Assembly (NCBI GenBank): GCA_030706105.1
Contig: JAUZPC010000120.1
Location: 1 to 8,018 of the forward strand
From: Bacteroidota bacterium
GTDB taxonomy: Bacteria > Bacteroidota > Ignavibacteria > Ignavibacteriales > Ignavibacteriaceae
Direction of reading: 5' to 3'
DNA length: 8,018 bases
Shown here: piece by piece, positions 1-5,510 of the stretch
Layout of the letters: each line of letters opens with the position of its first letter
How positions within the stretch are numbered: position 1 is the first letter of the stretch
The notes under the pieces: generated by a model
Database searches by the model: none
The model's input: only the letters and a program-made list of their open reading frames with translations
Told to the model about the DNA's origin: nothing
Position numbers and translations under genes: made by a program

Positions 1-114
1 AAACAGCTTGAAACTAATGAATGGAATATCAGCAAAACAGCAGAAATTCTTGATATTCAAAGAAGTCATTTATATAATAAAATGAAAAAGTACGGAATTG
101 AGAAGGGAGAATAA
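1..114 (+). CDS. Sigma-54-dependent response regulator, C-terminal Fis-type HTH (5'-truncated)
   Basis: Only the last 37 codons are in the window, reading in frame from base 1 to a TAA at 112-114. They encode a Fis-type helix-turn-helix: the segment WNISKTAEILDIQRSHLYNK, followed by a KKYGI ending, matches the C-terminal DNA-binding helices of NtrC-family sigma-54 enhancer-binding proteins. In those proteins this domain binds upstream activating sites while an AAA+ domain (outside the window) contacts sigma-54 RNA polymerase. Whether a receiver domain lies at the N-terminus cannot be seen. The stop is one base before the ATG of the HIT gene, and that gene's ribosome-binding site lies inside these last codons, so the two are probably co-transcribed and translationally coupled. 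Family assignment is strong; the specific regulon is unknown. Confidence 0.85.
   Translation, partial: KQLETNEWNISKTAEILDIQRSHLYNKMKKYGIEKGE
103..109 (+). promoter_or_regulatory. Ribosome-binding site of the HIT gene, inside the preceding gene
   Basis: AAGGGAG is a good Shine-Dalgarno match six bases before the ATG at 116. It decides the start: an in-frame TTG at 98 would put this site inside the coding region and add six residues not typical of the family. The site overlaps the last codons of the upstream regulator, consistent with coupled translation. Confidence 0.7.
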
Positions 115-115
115 A

Positions 116-463
116 ATGAGTGAAACAATATTTTCAAAAATAATAAGGAAAGAAATACCTGCAACAATTGTGTTTGAGAATGACAAAGTTTTGGCATTTA
201 ATGATATAAATCCCAAAGCGCCTGTTCATGTTTTAATTATTCCAAAACAAGAAATTGCACGTGTAACTGATCTAAAGCCTGCAGAGCATGCAGAAATGCT
301 TTCTGAATTATTCAGTGCTGCAAATAAAGTTGCAGAAGAATTGGGTATTGCCAAAGACGGCTTCCGCTTAGTAATTAACTGTGGAAAAAACGCCGGCCAG
401 GAAGTAGAACACCTGCATATACATTTATTGGGCGGCAAACCTTTGGGCTGGTCTCCGGGATGA
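116..463 (+). CDS. HIT-family (HINT-like) purine nucleoside phosphoramidase/hydrolase
   Basis: A 115-residue protein, the usual length of a bacterial HINT/HinT-type histidine triad protein. The signature HLHIHLLGG lies at residues 99-107, giving the triad H99-x-H101-x-H103; the middle histidine is the nucleophile that is transiently nucleotidylated in this family. The N-terminal SETIFSKIIRKEIPA and the central FNDINPKAPVHVLIIPK segments are also typical, and the C-terminal GWSPG is the usual HINT ending. Members hydrolyse phosphoramidate or acyl-adenylate AMP derivatives in the cytoplasm; the physiological substrate is often unknown. I chose the ATG at 116 because of the family N-terminus and the ribosome-binding site at 103-109. 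The gene follows the sigma-54 regulator by one base, so it is probably transcribed with it, though a functional link is not implied. Family assignment is very secure, exact substrate is not. Confidence 0.95.
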   Translation: MSETIFSKIIRKEIPATIVFENDKVLAFNDINPKAPVHVLIIPKQEIARVTDLKPAEHAEMLSELFSAANKVAEELGIAKDGFRLVINCGKNAGQEVEHLHIHLLGGKPLGWSPG

Positions 464-734
464 TAGGAATCGGGTTAAAAGGTTTATAAAGTTAAAAAGT
501 TTGTAAAGTTAGAAGTTTGTAAAGGCATAAAATGGAAAAGTTTTATGCAGACCAATGGGTAGAGAGACTGAGTAATAAATTATATTTTTGTTTTCTTTAC
601 AATTTCACAGACCTGGAGGCAATTGTCTGAACAAACCAGGCTTCATATAATTATTTGCCGCGAAAGGGAACATAGCCGGATGGGGCAATAATTGATTTGG
701 CTATCCCTATTCCAAGACGACTTGCAAAGAAAAA
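464..734. other. Non-coding gap between HIT gene and folD terminator
   Basis: No supportable gene is present. The left part is AT-rich and holds the tandem repeat at 482-524. The middle (about 608-640) has two short overlapping inverted repeats, CAGAC/GTCTG (608-612 with 625-629) and CCTGG/CCAGG (612-616 with 636-640), too short to call. The right part (about 657-725) is noticeably richer in G+C than its surroundings and is open for 31 codons on the minus strand (651-746), but without a start codon. The flanking genes converge here (plus-strand HIT and minus-strand folD), so no promoter is expected. Confidence 0.5.
482..524. repeat. Short AT-rich tandem repeat, about 16-17 bp unit, 2.6 copies
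   Basis: Three head-to-tail copies begin at 482, 499 and 515 with the core GTTTGTAAAGTTARAA; the first copy has GTTTATAAAG and one extra A, and the third is cut off after ten bases. The repeat lies just downstream of the HIT stop codon, in intergenic DNA. There is no sign of a coding role. Confidence 0.65.
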
Positions 735-761
735 GGCTGTTTTATATTAATTAAAACAGCC
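726..761 (-). terminator. Intrinsic terminator of the ymdB-methyltransferase-folD run
   Basis: GGCTGTTTTA at 735-744 pairs perfectly with TAAAACAGCC at 752-761, a 10-bp stem with a 7-base loop. Read on the minus strand it is followed at once by TTTTTCTTT (734-726), the expected U-tract. It starts about ten bases beyond the folD stop codon. On the plus strand the hairpin is followed by CTCTC with no U-tract, so it should act mainly for minus-strand transcription. Confidence 0.85.
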
Positions 762-770
762 TCTCAATAT

Positions 771-1652
771 TTATTCATTAAAGAATGTCATGTATGCTTT
801 GTAGGTGTTCTGCAATAGCATAGCGATGGTCATTGGACCAACTCCACCGGGAACAGGGGTAATAAATGAGGCTTTAGGTGCAACTTCATCAAAGTCAACA
901 TCTCCTACTACTCTATATCCTTTTTGCTTTGTTGCATCAGGAACTCTGCTTATGCCTACATCAATTACAACCACGCCATCTTTAACCATATCTCCCTTAA
1001 CATAATTAGGCTGTCCAATTGCTGCTATAAGAATATCTGCCTGCCTTGTGTAGTATGCTAAATCTTTAGCTGCTGAATGGCATATCGTGACAATTGAATT
1101 TGCAAAAGGCTTTTTCTGAAACATCAGGTTGGTAATCGGTTTGCCGACTATATTACTTCTGCCTAATACTACAACATGCTTTCCTTCTGTTTCAATATCA
1201 TACCGTTTAAGCAACTCCTGTATACCTGCCGGTGTGCAAGAAACAAGCGCCTCTTTACCGAGTACCATATTACCAATGCTTATTGGGTGTAAACCGTCAA
1301 CATCTTTTTTGTAAGAAATTGCTTCTATTACTTTATGCTCATCAAAATGCTTTGGCAAGGGGAGTTGAACTAAAATACCGTGATAAAAATTATTTTTATT
1401 ATAAGCCGCAATAAGTTCCAGTAATTCCTGTTCGGAAATGTTTGCGCTTAACCGTTCAATCTTACTCAGCATACCAATTTCTTTGCATGCTTTGCTTTTG
1501 CTTTCTACATATATAGTAGAAGCCGGATTATCACCAACAAGTATTGTTACAAGGCCGGGGACTTTTTTTCCTGCTTCAATAAGCTTTTGAACTTTTTCTT
1601 TAACCTCATTCTTAATATCCGAAGATATTTTTTTACCGTCAATTATCTGCAT
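771..1652 (-). CDS. folD: FolD: methylenetetrahydrofolate dehydrogenase / methenyltetrahydrofolate cyclohydrolase
   Basis: A 293-residue bifunctional cytoplasmic enzyme that interconverts 5,10-methylene-THF and 10-formyl-THF with NADP(H), supplying one-carbon units for purine, thymidylate and formyl-Met synthesis. The length is normal for bacterial FolD. The catalytic Y-x3-K motif is Y48/K52 in YVESKSKAC; Q96 (in GILVQLPLP) and D119 (in KDVDGLHP) correspond to the active-site Gln and Asp of E. coli FolD. The Rossmann NADP-binding signature GRSNIVGKP is at 164-172, and the family signature PGGVGPMT is at 268-275. The start ATG matches the usual MQIIDGKKIS-type beginning; there is no clear Shine-Dalgarno site, only an A/T-rich leader. 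It is the last gene of a minus-strand run, 20 bases after the DNA methyltransferase, and is followed by a strong terminator. All key residues are present. Confidence 0.97.
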   Translation of the reverse strand: MQIIDGKKISSDIKNEVKEKVQKLIEAGKKVPGLVTILVGDNPASTIYVESKSKACKEIGMLSKIERLSANISEQELLELIAAYNKNNFYHGILVQLPLPKHFDEHKVIEAISYKKDVDGLHPISIGNMVLGKEALVSCTPAGIQELLKRYDIETEGKHVVVLGRSNIVGKPITNLMFQKKPFANSIVTICHSAAKDLAYYTRQADILIAAIGQPNYVKGDMVKDGVVVIDVGISRVPDATKQKGYRVVGDVDFDEVAPKASFITPVPGGVGPMTIAMLLQNTYKAYMTFFNE

Positions 1653-1672
1653 AATAATTTATTTTTGGTTTA

Positions 1673-2653
1673 TTAATACTCAATTTGATGGTTATTCATT
1701 AAATAGGCTTTAATGTTATCATCTTTTGTTATTTCTTCATAAAATGGATTAGAATTCTGCCAGCCTGTTTGGCCTGTTTCTCTGTATCTTTCAAGACGCC
1801 TGATAGCAATTTCACAGAAAACAGGGTCAATATCGCAGGTATAGCAAATTCTTTCATTGATCTCGGCACTTAATAAGGTTGCCCCGGAATGTGCAAAAAA
1901 ATCAATTACCAGGTCGCCTTTATTACTGCCGGCTTTTATTATTCTATCGCATGACTTCAAAGGTTTTTGAGCAAAACATCCGTTTATATTTTCTTCCATC
2001 CGGTAAAATGTCTGCTGGATGTCAATCCACACATTACCGGCTCTGATGTTTTCGGATTTACTCCGCTCCATATTGGAAGTAACCTGATTGCCGACCGTTT
2101 TGTAATAACCTTTTAAAACTTTTGGAATATCAGTGTATTCTGCTTCGATATTAAAGATCGGCTTACCTTTTGTATAATAAAGAAGCTCCTGCCTTATGGC
2201 CATCCAATTCTTTTGAGTTCCATATCCGCGCTGATTACGCATGGTTATAAAACTTTTAGAACTAAAACCGGAGTTCATCATCATCATCATAAACTGAGGC
2301 AATGGCTGAAAATGATTTTTCTGATCAGCTCCAAGCCAAACATATAAAGAACCATTCTCTGCTAATACATCATAGGTGCTTTTAATCCACGCCTTGCAGT
2401 TTAAAATAAACTCATCAATTTCAAGCTCATCAAACGCTACAAAATTATACGGCGGATCATGCACAGCCAAAACGGCTTTTTTATTACCCATAAGGTGGTC
2501 TATTTCACCTGATGCATATGAGTTTACACAACCGACTTTATGCCCTGAACTTTTATCTTCCCATATATCGCCGGGTTTTAACCGGCAAAAGGGGGTTAAC
2601 ATATTTCTTAATTCGGCATCTAAATCTAGCCTGGGTATTGGAGCTTTAAGCAT
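1673..2653 (-). CDS. Beta-class DNA amino-methyltransferase (N6-adenine or N4-cytosine), no visible restriction partner
   Basis: A 326-residue SAM-dependent DNA methyltransferase of the N6_N4_Mtase type. Catalytic motif IV, DPPY, is at 66-69; the SAM-binding motif I is late, VIDFFAHSGAT at 249-259, preceded by the conserved QKPL (229-232) and followed by an acidic CDID segment at 273-276. Motif IV before motif I defines the beta class; the roughly 180 residues between them should carry target recognition. Two motifs deviate: the usual F-x-GSG-T is FAHSGAT, and the GD pair usual in an N-terminal HxLxCGDS-type motif appears here as VN (residues 43-44, in HKVGCVNS). Five consecutive methionines sit near 120-125. 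The gene starts five bases after the phosphoesterase stop and ends 20 bases before folD, so it is almost certainly co-transcribed with them. No nuclease gene is adjacent, so it is probably a solitary methylase with an epigenetic or protective role; the recognition site cannot be predicted. Confidence 0.88.
   Translation of the reverse strand: MLKAPIPRLDLDAELRNMLTPFCRLKPGDIWEDKSSGHKVGCVNSYASGEIDHLMGNKKAVLAVHDPPYNFVAFDELEIDEFILNCKAWIKSTYDVLAENGSLYVWLGADQKNHFQPLPQFMMMMMNSGFSSKSFITMRNQRGYGTQKNWMAIRQELLYYTKGKPIFNIEAEYTDIPKVLKGYYKTVGNQVTSNMERSKSENIRAGNVWIDIQQTFYRMEENINGCFAQKPLKSCDRIIKAGSNKGDLVIDFFAHSGATLLSAEINERICYTCDIDPVFCEIAIRRLERYRETGQTGWQNSNPFYEEITKDDNIKAYLMNNHQIEY
2276..2290. repeat. (CAT)5 trinucleotide run inside the methyltransferase gene
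   Basis: Five perfect CAT units on the plus strand read as five ATG (Met) codons in the minus-strand methyltransferase. Slippage here would change the number of methionines without shifting frame. It lies in the target-recognition half of the protein. Confidence 0.8.
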
Positions 2654-2658
2654 AGACC

Positions 2659-3462
2659 CTAAGAAAGAGTTTTGTTAAATTCAGGAAACATGATTTTTTC
2701 TATTTCTAAAGCATTTCCTGTATCGGTATCAATTTTTAAGAACACACCGCATAGATGAACATCTTCCTCAGCGGTTTCATATTTTTGAGGTGTCTGATAT
2801 AAAAATCTATTAAGAGCAGGTGTAACTTTCATACCTATAATACTGTCATAGGGACCGGTCATACCAACTTCTGTAATATATGCTGTCTTATTTTTTAATA
2901 TTCTCTCATCATTAGTCTGAACATGAGTATGAGTTCCAATTATAGCGCTTACCTTACCGTCCAAATAATAAGCAAGGGCTTCTTTTTCAGCAGTCGCTTC
3001 TGCATGAAAATCTATAATTACAACCTTAGTATCGTTTCCAATTCTGTTAAGCACCCAGTCGGCTGATCTGAAAGGGCAGTCAATAGGGGTCATAAAAGTA
3101 CGTCCTTGCAGGTTTACTACGGCAACTTTACCTTTTTTTGTATTTGCAATATGGAATCCGTTGCCATAAGCGCCTTTAGGATAATTTAGCGGTCTTAAAA
3201 CTCTTGGCTCTTCTTTTAAGTAGTCCTGGGACTGATGTTTATCCCATGTGTGGTTGCCGCCTGTAATAACATTAACGCCAATATCAAAGAGGGGACGGCC
3301 TTCTTTATCAGTGCAGCCTTTACCGTCAGAGGCATTTTCGCCATTGACAATAACAAAATCAGCTTTATATTTTTGAATTATACTTGGCAGCCAGGTTTGT
3401 ACTACGTTCATGCCGGGCTTGCCGACAATATCGCCTATAAATAATATGTTTATTGAGTTCAT
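2659..3462 (-). CDS. YmdB-like metallophosphoesterase (TIGR00282 family)
   Basis: A 267-residue calcineurin-like phosphoesterase of the TIGR00282/YmdB family, of full family length. The dinuclear metal ligands are all visible: D11 in FIGDIVGKPG, E42-N43 in NGENASDGKG, N70-H71 in GGNHTWD, H153 in DFHAEAT, and H178/H180 in GTHTHVQT. The pattern agrees with B. subtilis YmdB, a 2',3'-cyclic nucleotide phosphodiesterase that affects biofilm and motility gene expression; some relatives have other reported substrates, so activity here is inferred. The ATG start gives the family's usual N-terminus; upstream there is only a weak purine stretch (AAAGAAA). It is the first gene of the minus-strand run and is divergent from the exonuclease fusion, so its promoter should lie in 3463-3656. 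Its stop is five bases from the methyltransferase start, with an AGGG overlapping the stop that may serve as that gene's ribosome-binding site. Such genes often neighbour folD in other bacteria, which fits. Confidence 0.93.
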   Translation of the reverse strand: MNSINILFIGDIVGKPGMNVVQTWLPSIIQKYKADFVIVNGENASDGKGCTDKEGRPLFDIGVNVITGGNHTWDKHQSQDYLKEEPRVLRPLNYPKGAYGNGFHIANTKKGKVAVVNLQGRTFMTPIDCPFRSADWVLNRIGNDTKVVIIDFHAEATAEKEALAYYLDGKVSAIIGTHTHVQTNDERILKNKTAYITEVGMTGPYDSIIGMKVTPALNRFLYQTPQKYETAEEDVHLCGVFLKIDTDTGNALEIEKIMFPEFNKTLS

Positions 3463-3530
3463 AATTTCTTTAAAAGTTAAACTTTAATATATGTTTTTTT
3501 TGCGTAAAATGAAAAAGAAGAAGTAATGGC

Positions 3531-3553
3531 GTAGTCCACTTTAAATGGACTGC
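3531..3553. promoter_or_regulatory. Inverted repeat in the divergent promoter region
   Basis: AGTCCA (3533-3538) pairs with TGGACT (3546-3551) around a CTTTAAA centre; a G-T wobble and a G-C pair extend the arms to 3531 and 3553. It stands alone between the divergent phosphoesterase and exonuclease-fusion genes, about 70 and 104 bases from their starts. It has no U-tract on either side, so it is more like an operator or a leader hairpin than a terminator. Function is unknown. Confidence 0.45.
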
Positions 3554-3586
3554 TGATAAATAGAGATTTGTCTATTGAAAAAATTG

Positions 3587-3615
3587 TCAATTGTTAATTA
3601 TTCATTGATAATTGA
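3587..3615. repeat. AT-rich inverted repeat upstream of the exonuclease fusion
   Basis: TCAATT (3587-3592) is the inverse complement of AATTGA (3610-3615), and an inner AATTAT (3596-3601) matches ATAATT (3608-3613) around a six-base loop. It lies about 40 bases before the ATG at 3657. AT-rich repeats of this kind arise easily by chance, so I note it without assigning a function. Confidence 0.3.
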
Positions 3616-3656
3616 ACTACCCGGTGTTATATTGTAATTAAAATTTGAATAGAATA

Positions 3657-5360
3657 ATGGATACTGAAGAAATACTTTACCAATCTTTTGAACATGCCGA
3701 GTTTTGTGTTATTGATACTGAAACTACCGGTCTTTCTGCAAAATATAATAATATAATTGAAATTGGCCTGATTAAGATTAAAGATCTCCAAATTGTTGAT
3801 AGATATGGAACTTTTGTTAATCCGGGCAGACCCATCCCTTATTTTATTACACAACTTACAGGTATTTCTGATGATGATGTTTATGATGCTCCATTTTTTG
3901 ACCAGGTTGTTGATGAGTGTATAGATTTTATTGGCGATAGTATCTTAGTTGGTCATAACCTCGCATTTGATATGGGCTTTCTTTCAGCAGAATTATTAAA
4001 CTGCGGGCGTGAAAAAACTGAAAATCTAAATCTTTGCACATTAAGATTAGCCAGGCGGCTTTTACCTCAGTTAAAGAAAAAATCCTTGGGTGATGTTTGC
4101 AGGCATCTGGGTATTTTTAATAAACACGCTCACCGGGCTATTGATGATGCGGAAGTAACTGCTTTAGTGCTTATGCGTATGTTAAAAATGCTTAAAGAAA
4201 GTCATGATGTTGATGCAATAAATGATCTAATCCATTTTCAATATACACCTTTGGGCAAAATTGAAACTACTTTTACAAAGAAAAAAATGGTTCAAAACCT
4301 GCCTGCATTTCCTCATCATCCGGGAGTGTATTGTTTCCTTAATTCTAAGAATAAAGTCATTTATATCGGAAAAGCAAAGTCACTTTCAGACCGTCTTCGT
4401 TCTTACTTTGGAGCTGCTGCCAGTACAAAAGCTAAAAAAATTGTAAAACAGGCAGCCAAACTGAAAATTGAACTTACAAATTCCGAATTAACTGCATTAT
4501 TATATGAAGCAGAATCCATAAAAGCTGTTGATCCCAAAATGAATGTCATGCTTAAAAGATACGGTTCCAAGTATTTCTTAAGGATAAACAGGACGGAGGA
4601 CTTCCCTACAATTGAACTAAGCAACAAATTTGATTTTGACGGAAATGATTATTTCGGTTTGTTTATATCCCGCAGAAAAGCAGAATCTGTTTTGGAAATT
4701 ATCCTTAAAGTATTTTTAATAAGGGAGTGTACGCAGAAGGAGTTTAAAAAGAAACGCGGCTGCATGCTTAGTGAAATTGACCGCTGCACCGGCCCATGCA
4801 CTACTGATGACAAGGAATTGTATTTTGAAGAACTGAACAGAGTTTATGACTTTATATACGGACATAACCAATTTGCTTTAGACCGCCTGTTAAAAAAAAT
4901 GAAGGACTACTCCGATAAAATGCAGTACGAAAAAGCAGGTGAAATGAAAGAGGTAATTGAACTGATTCTGGCTCAGATTACAAAATCTGCGTTACTTTCA
5001 GAGCCAATTAACAGTGCTAATGTACTTATGGAAATTGACGAAGGATTTGGTAAAGATTATATCTTACTGATGCAGGGGAAAATATTTCTCAGAACTAAAG
5101 ACGAAGATTATGATTTTCAGTCTGTTATATCGGATTATTTTGAAGGCACTATTAATATAGATATCCTGCCCGATAATGAGGACCTTGAAAAGATGAAGAT
5201 AGCCCTTAACTGGATTATAAAAAATCGCAATAAAGTAAAAATCTTTTATCTTAAAGAGTTTAAGAGTATTGAGCAGCTAAGCAGGGCTGTGAACTTTTCT
5301 AAAGACAAGCTAAAAAAAGAAAGCAAGTTTTTTAATTTATCTGAGTTCATGAAAATATAA
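3657..5360 (+). CDS. DEDDh 3'-5' exonuclease fused to UvrC/Cho-like GIY-YIG endonuclease
   Basis: A 567-residue fusion (numbered from the ATG at 3657). Residues about 15-175 form a DnaQ-type exonuclease with all DEDDh residues: D20 and E22 in VIDTETTGL, D105 in GHNLAFDMGFL, H159 and D164 in HRAIDDAE. Residues about 214-290 are a GIY-YIG domain like the UvrC N-terminus: GVY at 223-225, YIGKAKSL at 236-243, R246, and catalytic Glu at about 284 in ALLYEAESIK. A UvrC-type cysteine cluster follows (C358, C369, C377, C381), then a UVR-like helix pair near 408-440 (KMQYEKAGEMKE). The C-terminal ~120 residues are unassigned; UvrC's RNase H-like nuclease and HhH domains are absent, so it resembles Cho rather than full UvrC. 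Comparable exonuclease-GIY-YIG fusions are known in bacteria. A role in DNA repair, incising and trimming damaged strands, is likely but inferred. An in-frame TTG at 3645 is a less likely start; no clear ribosome-binding site is visible for either. Confidence 0.92.
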   Translation: MDTEEILYQSFEHAEFCVIDTETTGLSAKYNNIIEIGLIKIKDLQIVDRYGTFVNPGRPIPYFITQLTGISDDDVYDAPFFDQVVDECIDFIGDSILVGHNLAFDMGFLSAELLNCGREKTENLNLCTLRLARRLLPQLKKKSLGDVCRHLGIFNKHAHRAIDDAEVTALVLMRMLKMLKESHDVDAINDLIHFQYTPLGKIETTFTKKKMVQNLPAFPHHPGVYCFLNSKNKVIYIGKAKSLSDRLRSYFGAAASTKAKKIVKQAAKLKIELTNSELTALLYEAESIKAVDPKMNVMLKRYGSKYFLRINRTEDFPTIELSNKFDFDGNDYFGLFISRRKAESVLEIILKVFLIRECTQKEFKKKRGCMLSEIDRCTGPCTTDDKELYFEELNRVYDFIYGHNQFALDRLLKKMKDYSDKMQYEKAGEMKEVIELILAQITKSALLSEPINSANVLMEIDEGFGKDYILLMQGKIFLRTKDEDYDFQSVISDYFEGTINIDILPDNEDLEKMKIALNWIIKNRNKVKIFYLKEFKSIEQLSRAVNFSKDKLKKESKFFNLSEFMKI

Positions 5361-5369
5361 CAACAAATT

Positions 5370-5392
5370 CTTAACTAAGCACTTAGCTTAAG
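5370..5392 (+). other. Imperfect hairpin after the exonuclease fusion
   Basis: CTTAA and TAAG are mirrored by CTTA and TTAAG around a CA centre, giving an imperfect stem-loop ten bases after the TAA. There is no following U-tract, so it is at best a weak terminator or a 3'-end stabilising hairpin. Confidence 0.3.
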
Positions 5393-5424
5393 TCCTGCAT
5401 CTAAAGAGGGTAATAACTTTTGAC

Positions 5425-5468
5425 TTGCGCAATATCACAGATGCGGAATAACTTTATATATTGCGTAA
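5425..5468. promoter_or_regulatory. Long inverted repeat upstream of the first T9SS cargo gene
   Basis: TTGCGCAATAT (5425-5435) is mirrored by ATATTGCGTAA (5458-5468); 10 of 11 positions match and the eleventh would be a G-U pair in RNA. The arms are 22 bases apart and lie 43-86 bases before the ATG at 5511. That position suits a dimeric regulator site or a 5'-leader hairpin. No convincing -35/-10 pair could be placed around it. Confidence 0.45.
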
Positions 5469-5498
5469 TTTACTTAACTTTATTTATTACAATTTCTC

Positions 5499-5504
5499 AA
5501 AGGA
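5499..5504 (+). promoter_or_regulatory. Ribosome-binding site of the first T9SS cargo gene
   Basis: AAAGGA lies six bases before the ATG at 5511. It supports this start, which also gives a proper signal peptide. Confidence 0.6.
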
Positions 5505-5510
5505 CTCTAT

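Noticed and set aside
98..115. TTG at 98 as the start of the HIT protein
   Set aside because: It would place the Shine-Dalgarno site inside the coding region and add six residues (MRRENK) before the family-typical MSETIF start; ATG at 116 is better.
608..640. Overlapping CAGAC/GTCTG and CCTGG/CCAGG inverted repeats as a structured RNA
   Set aside because: Arms are only five bases and mutually exclusive; expected by chance.
805..1414. Plus-strand open frames across folD
   Set aside because: They are antisense shadows of a well-supported gene, with no family resemblance of their own; the same holds for the opposite-strand frames over the HIT, methyltransferase, phosphoesterase, exonuclease and repeat-protein genes.
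1673..2653. A restriction-modification system
   Set aside because: Neighbouring genes are a YmdB-like phosphoesterase and folD; no restriction endonuclease or specificity subunit is visible in the window.
3645..3656. TTG at 3645 as the start of the exonuclease fusion
   Set aside because: It adds only four residues and uses a rarer codon; ATG at 3657 is preferred, though neither has a visible ribosome-binding site.
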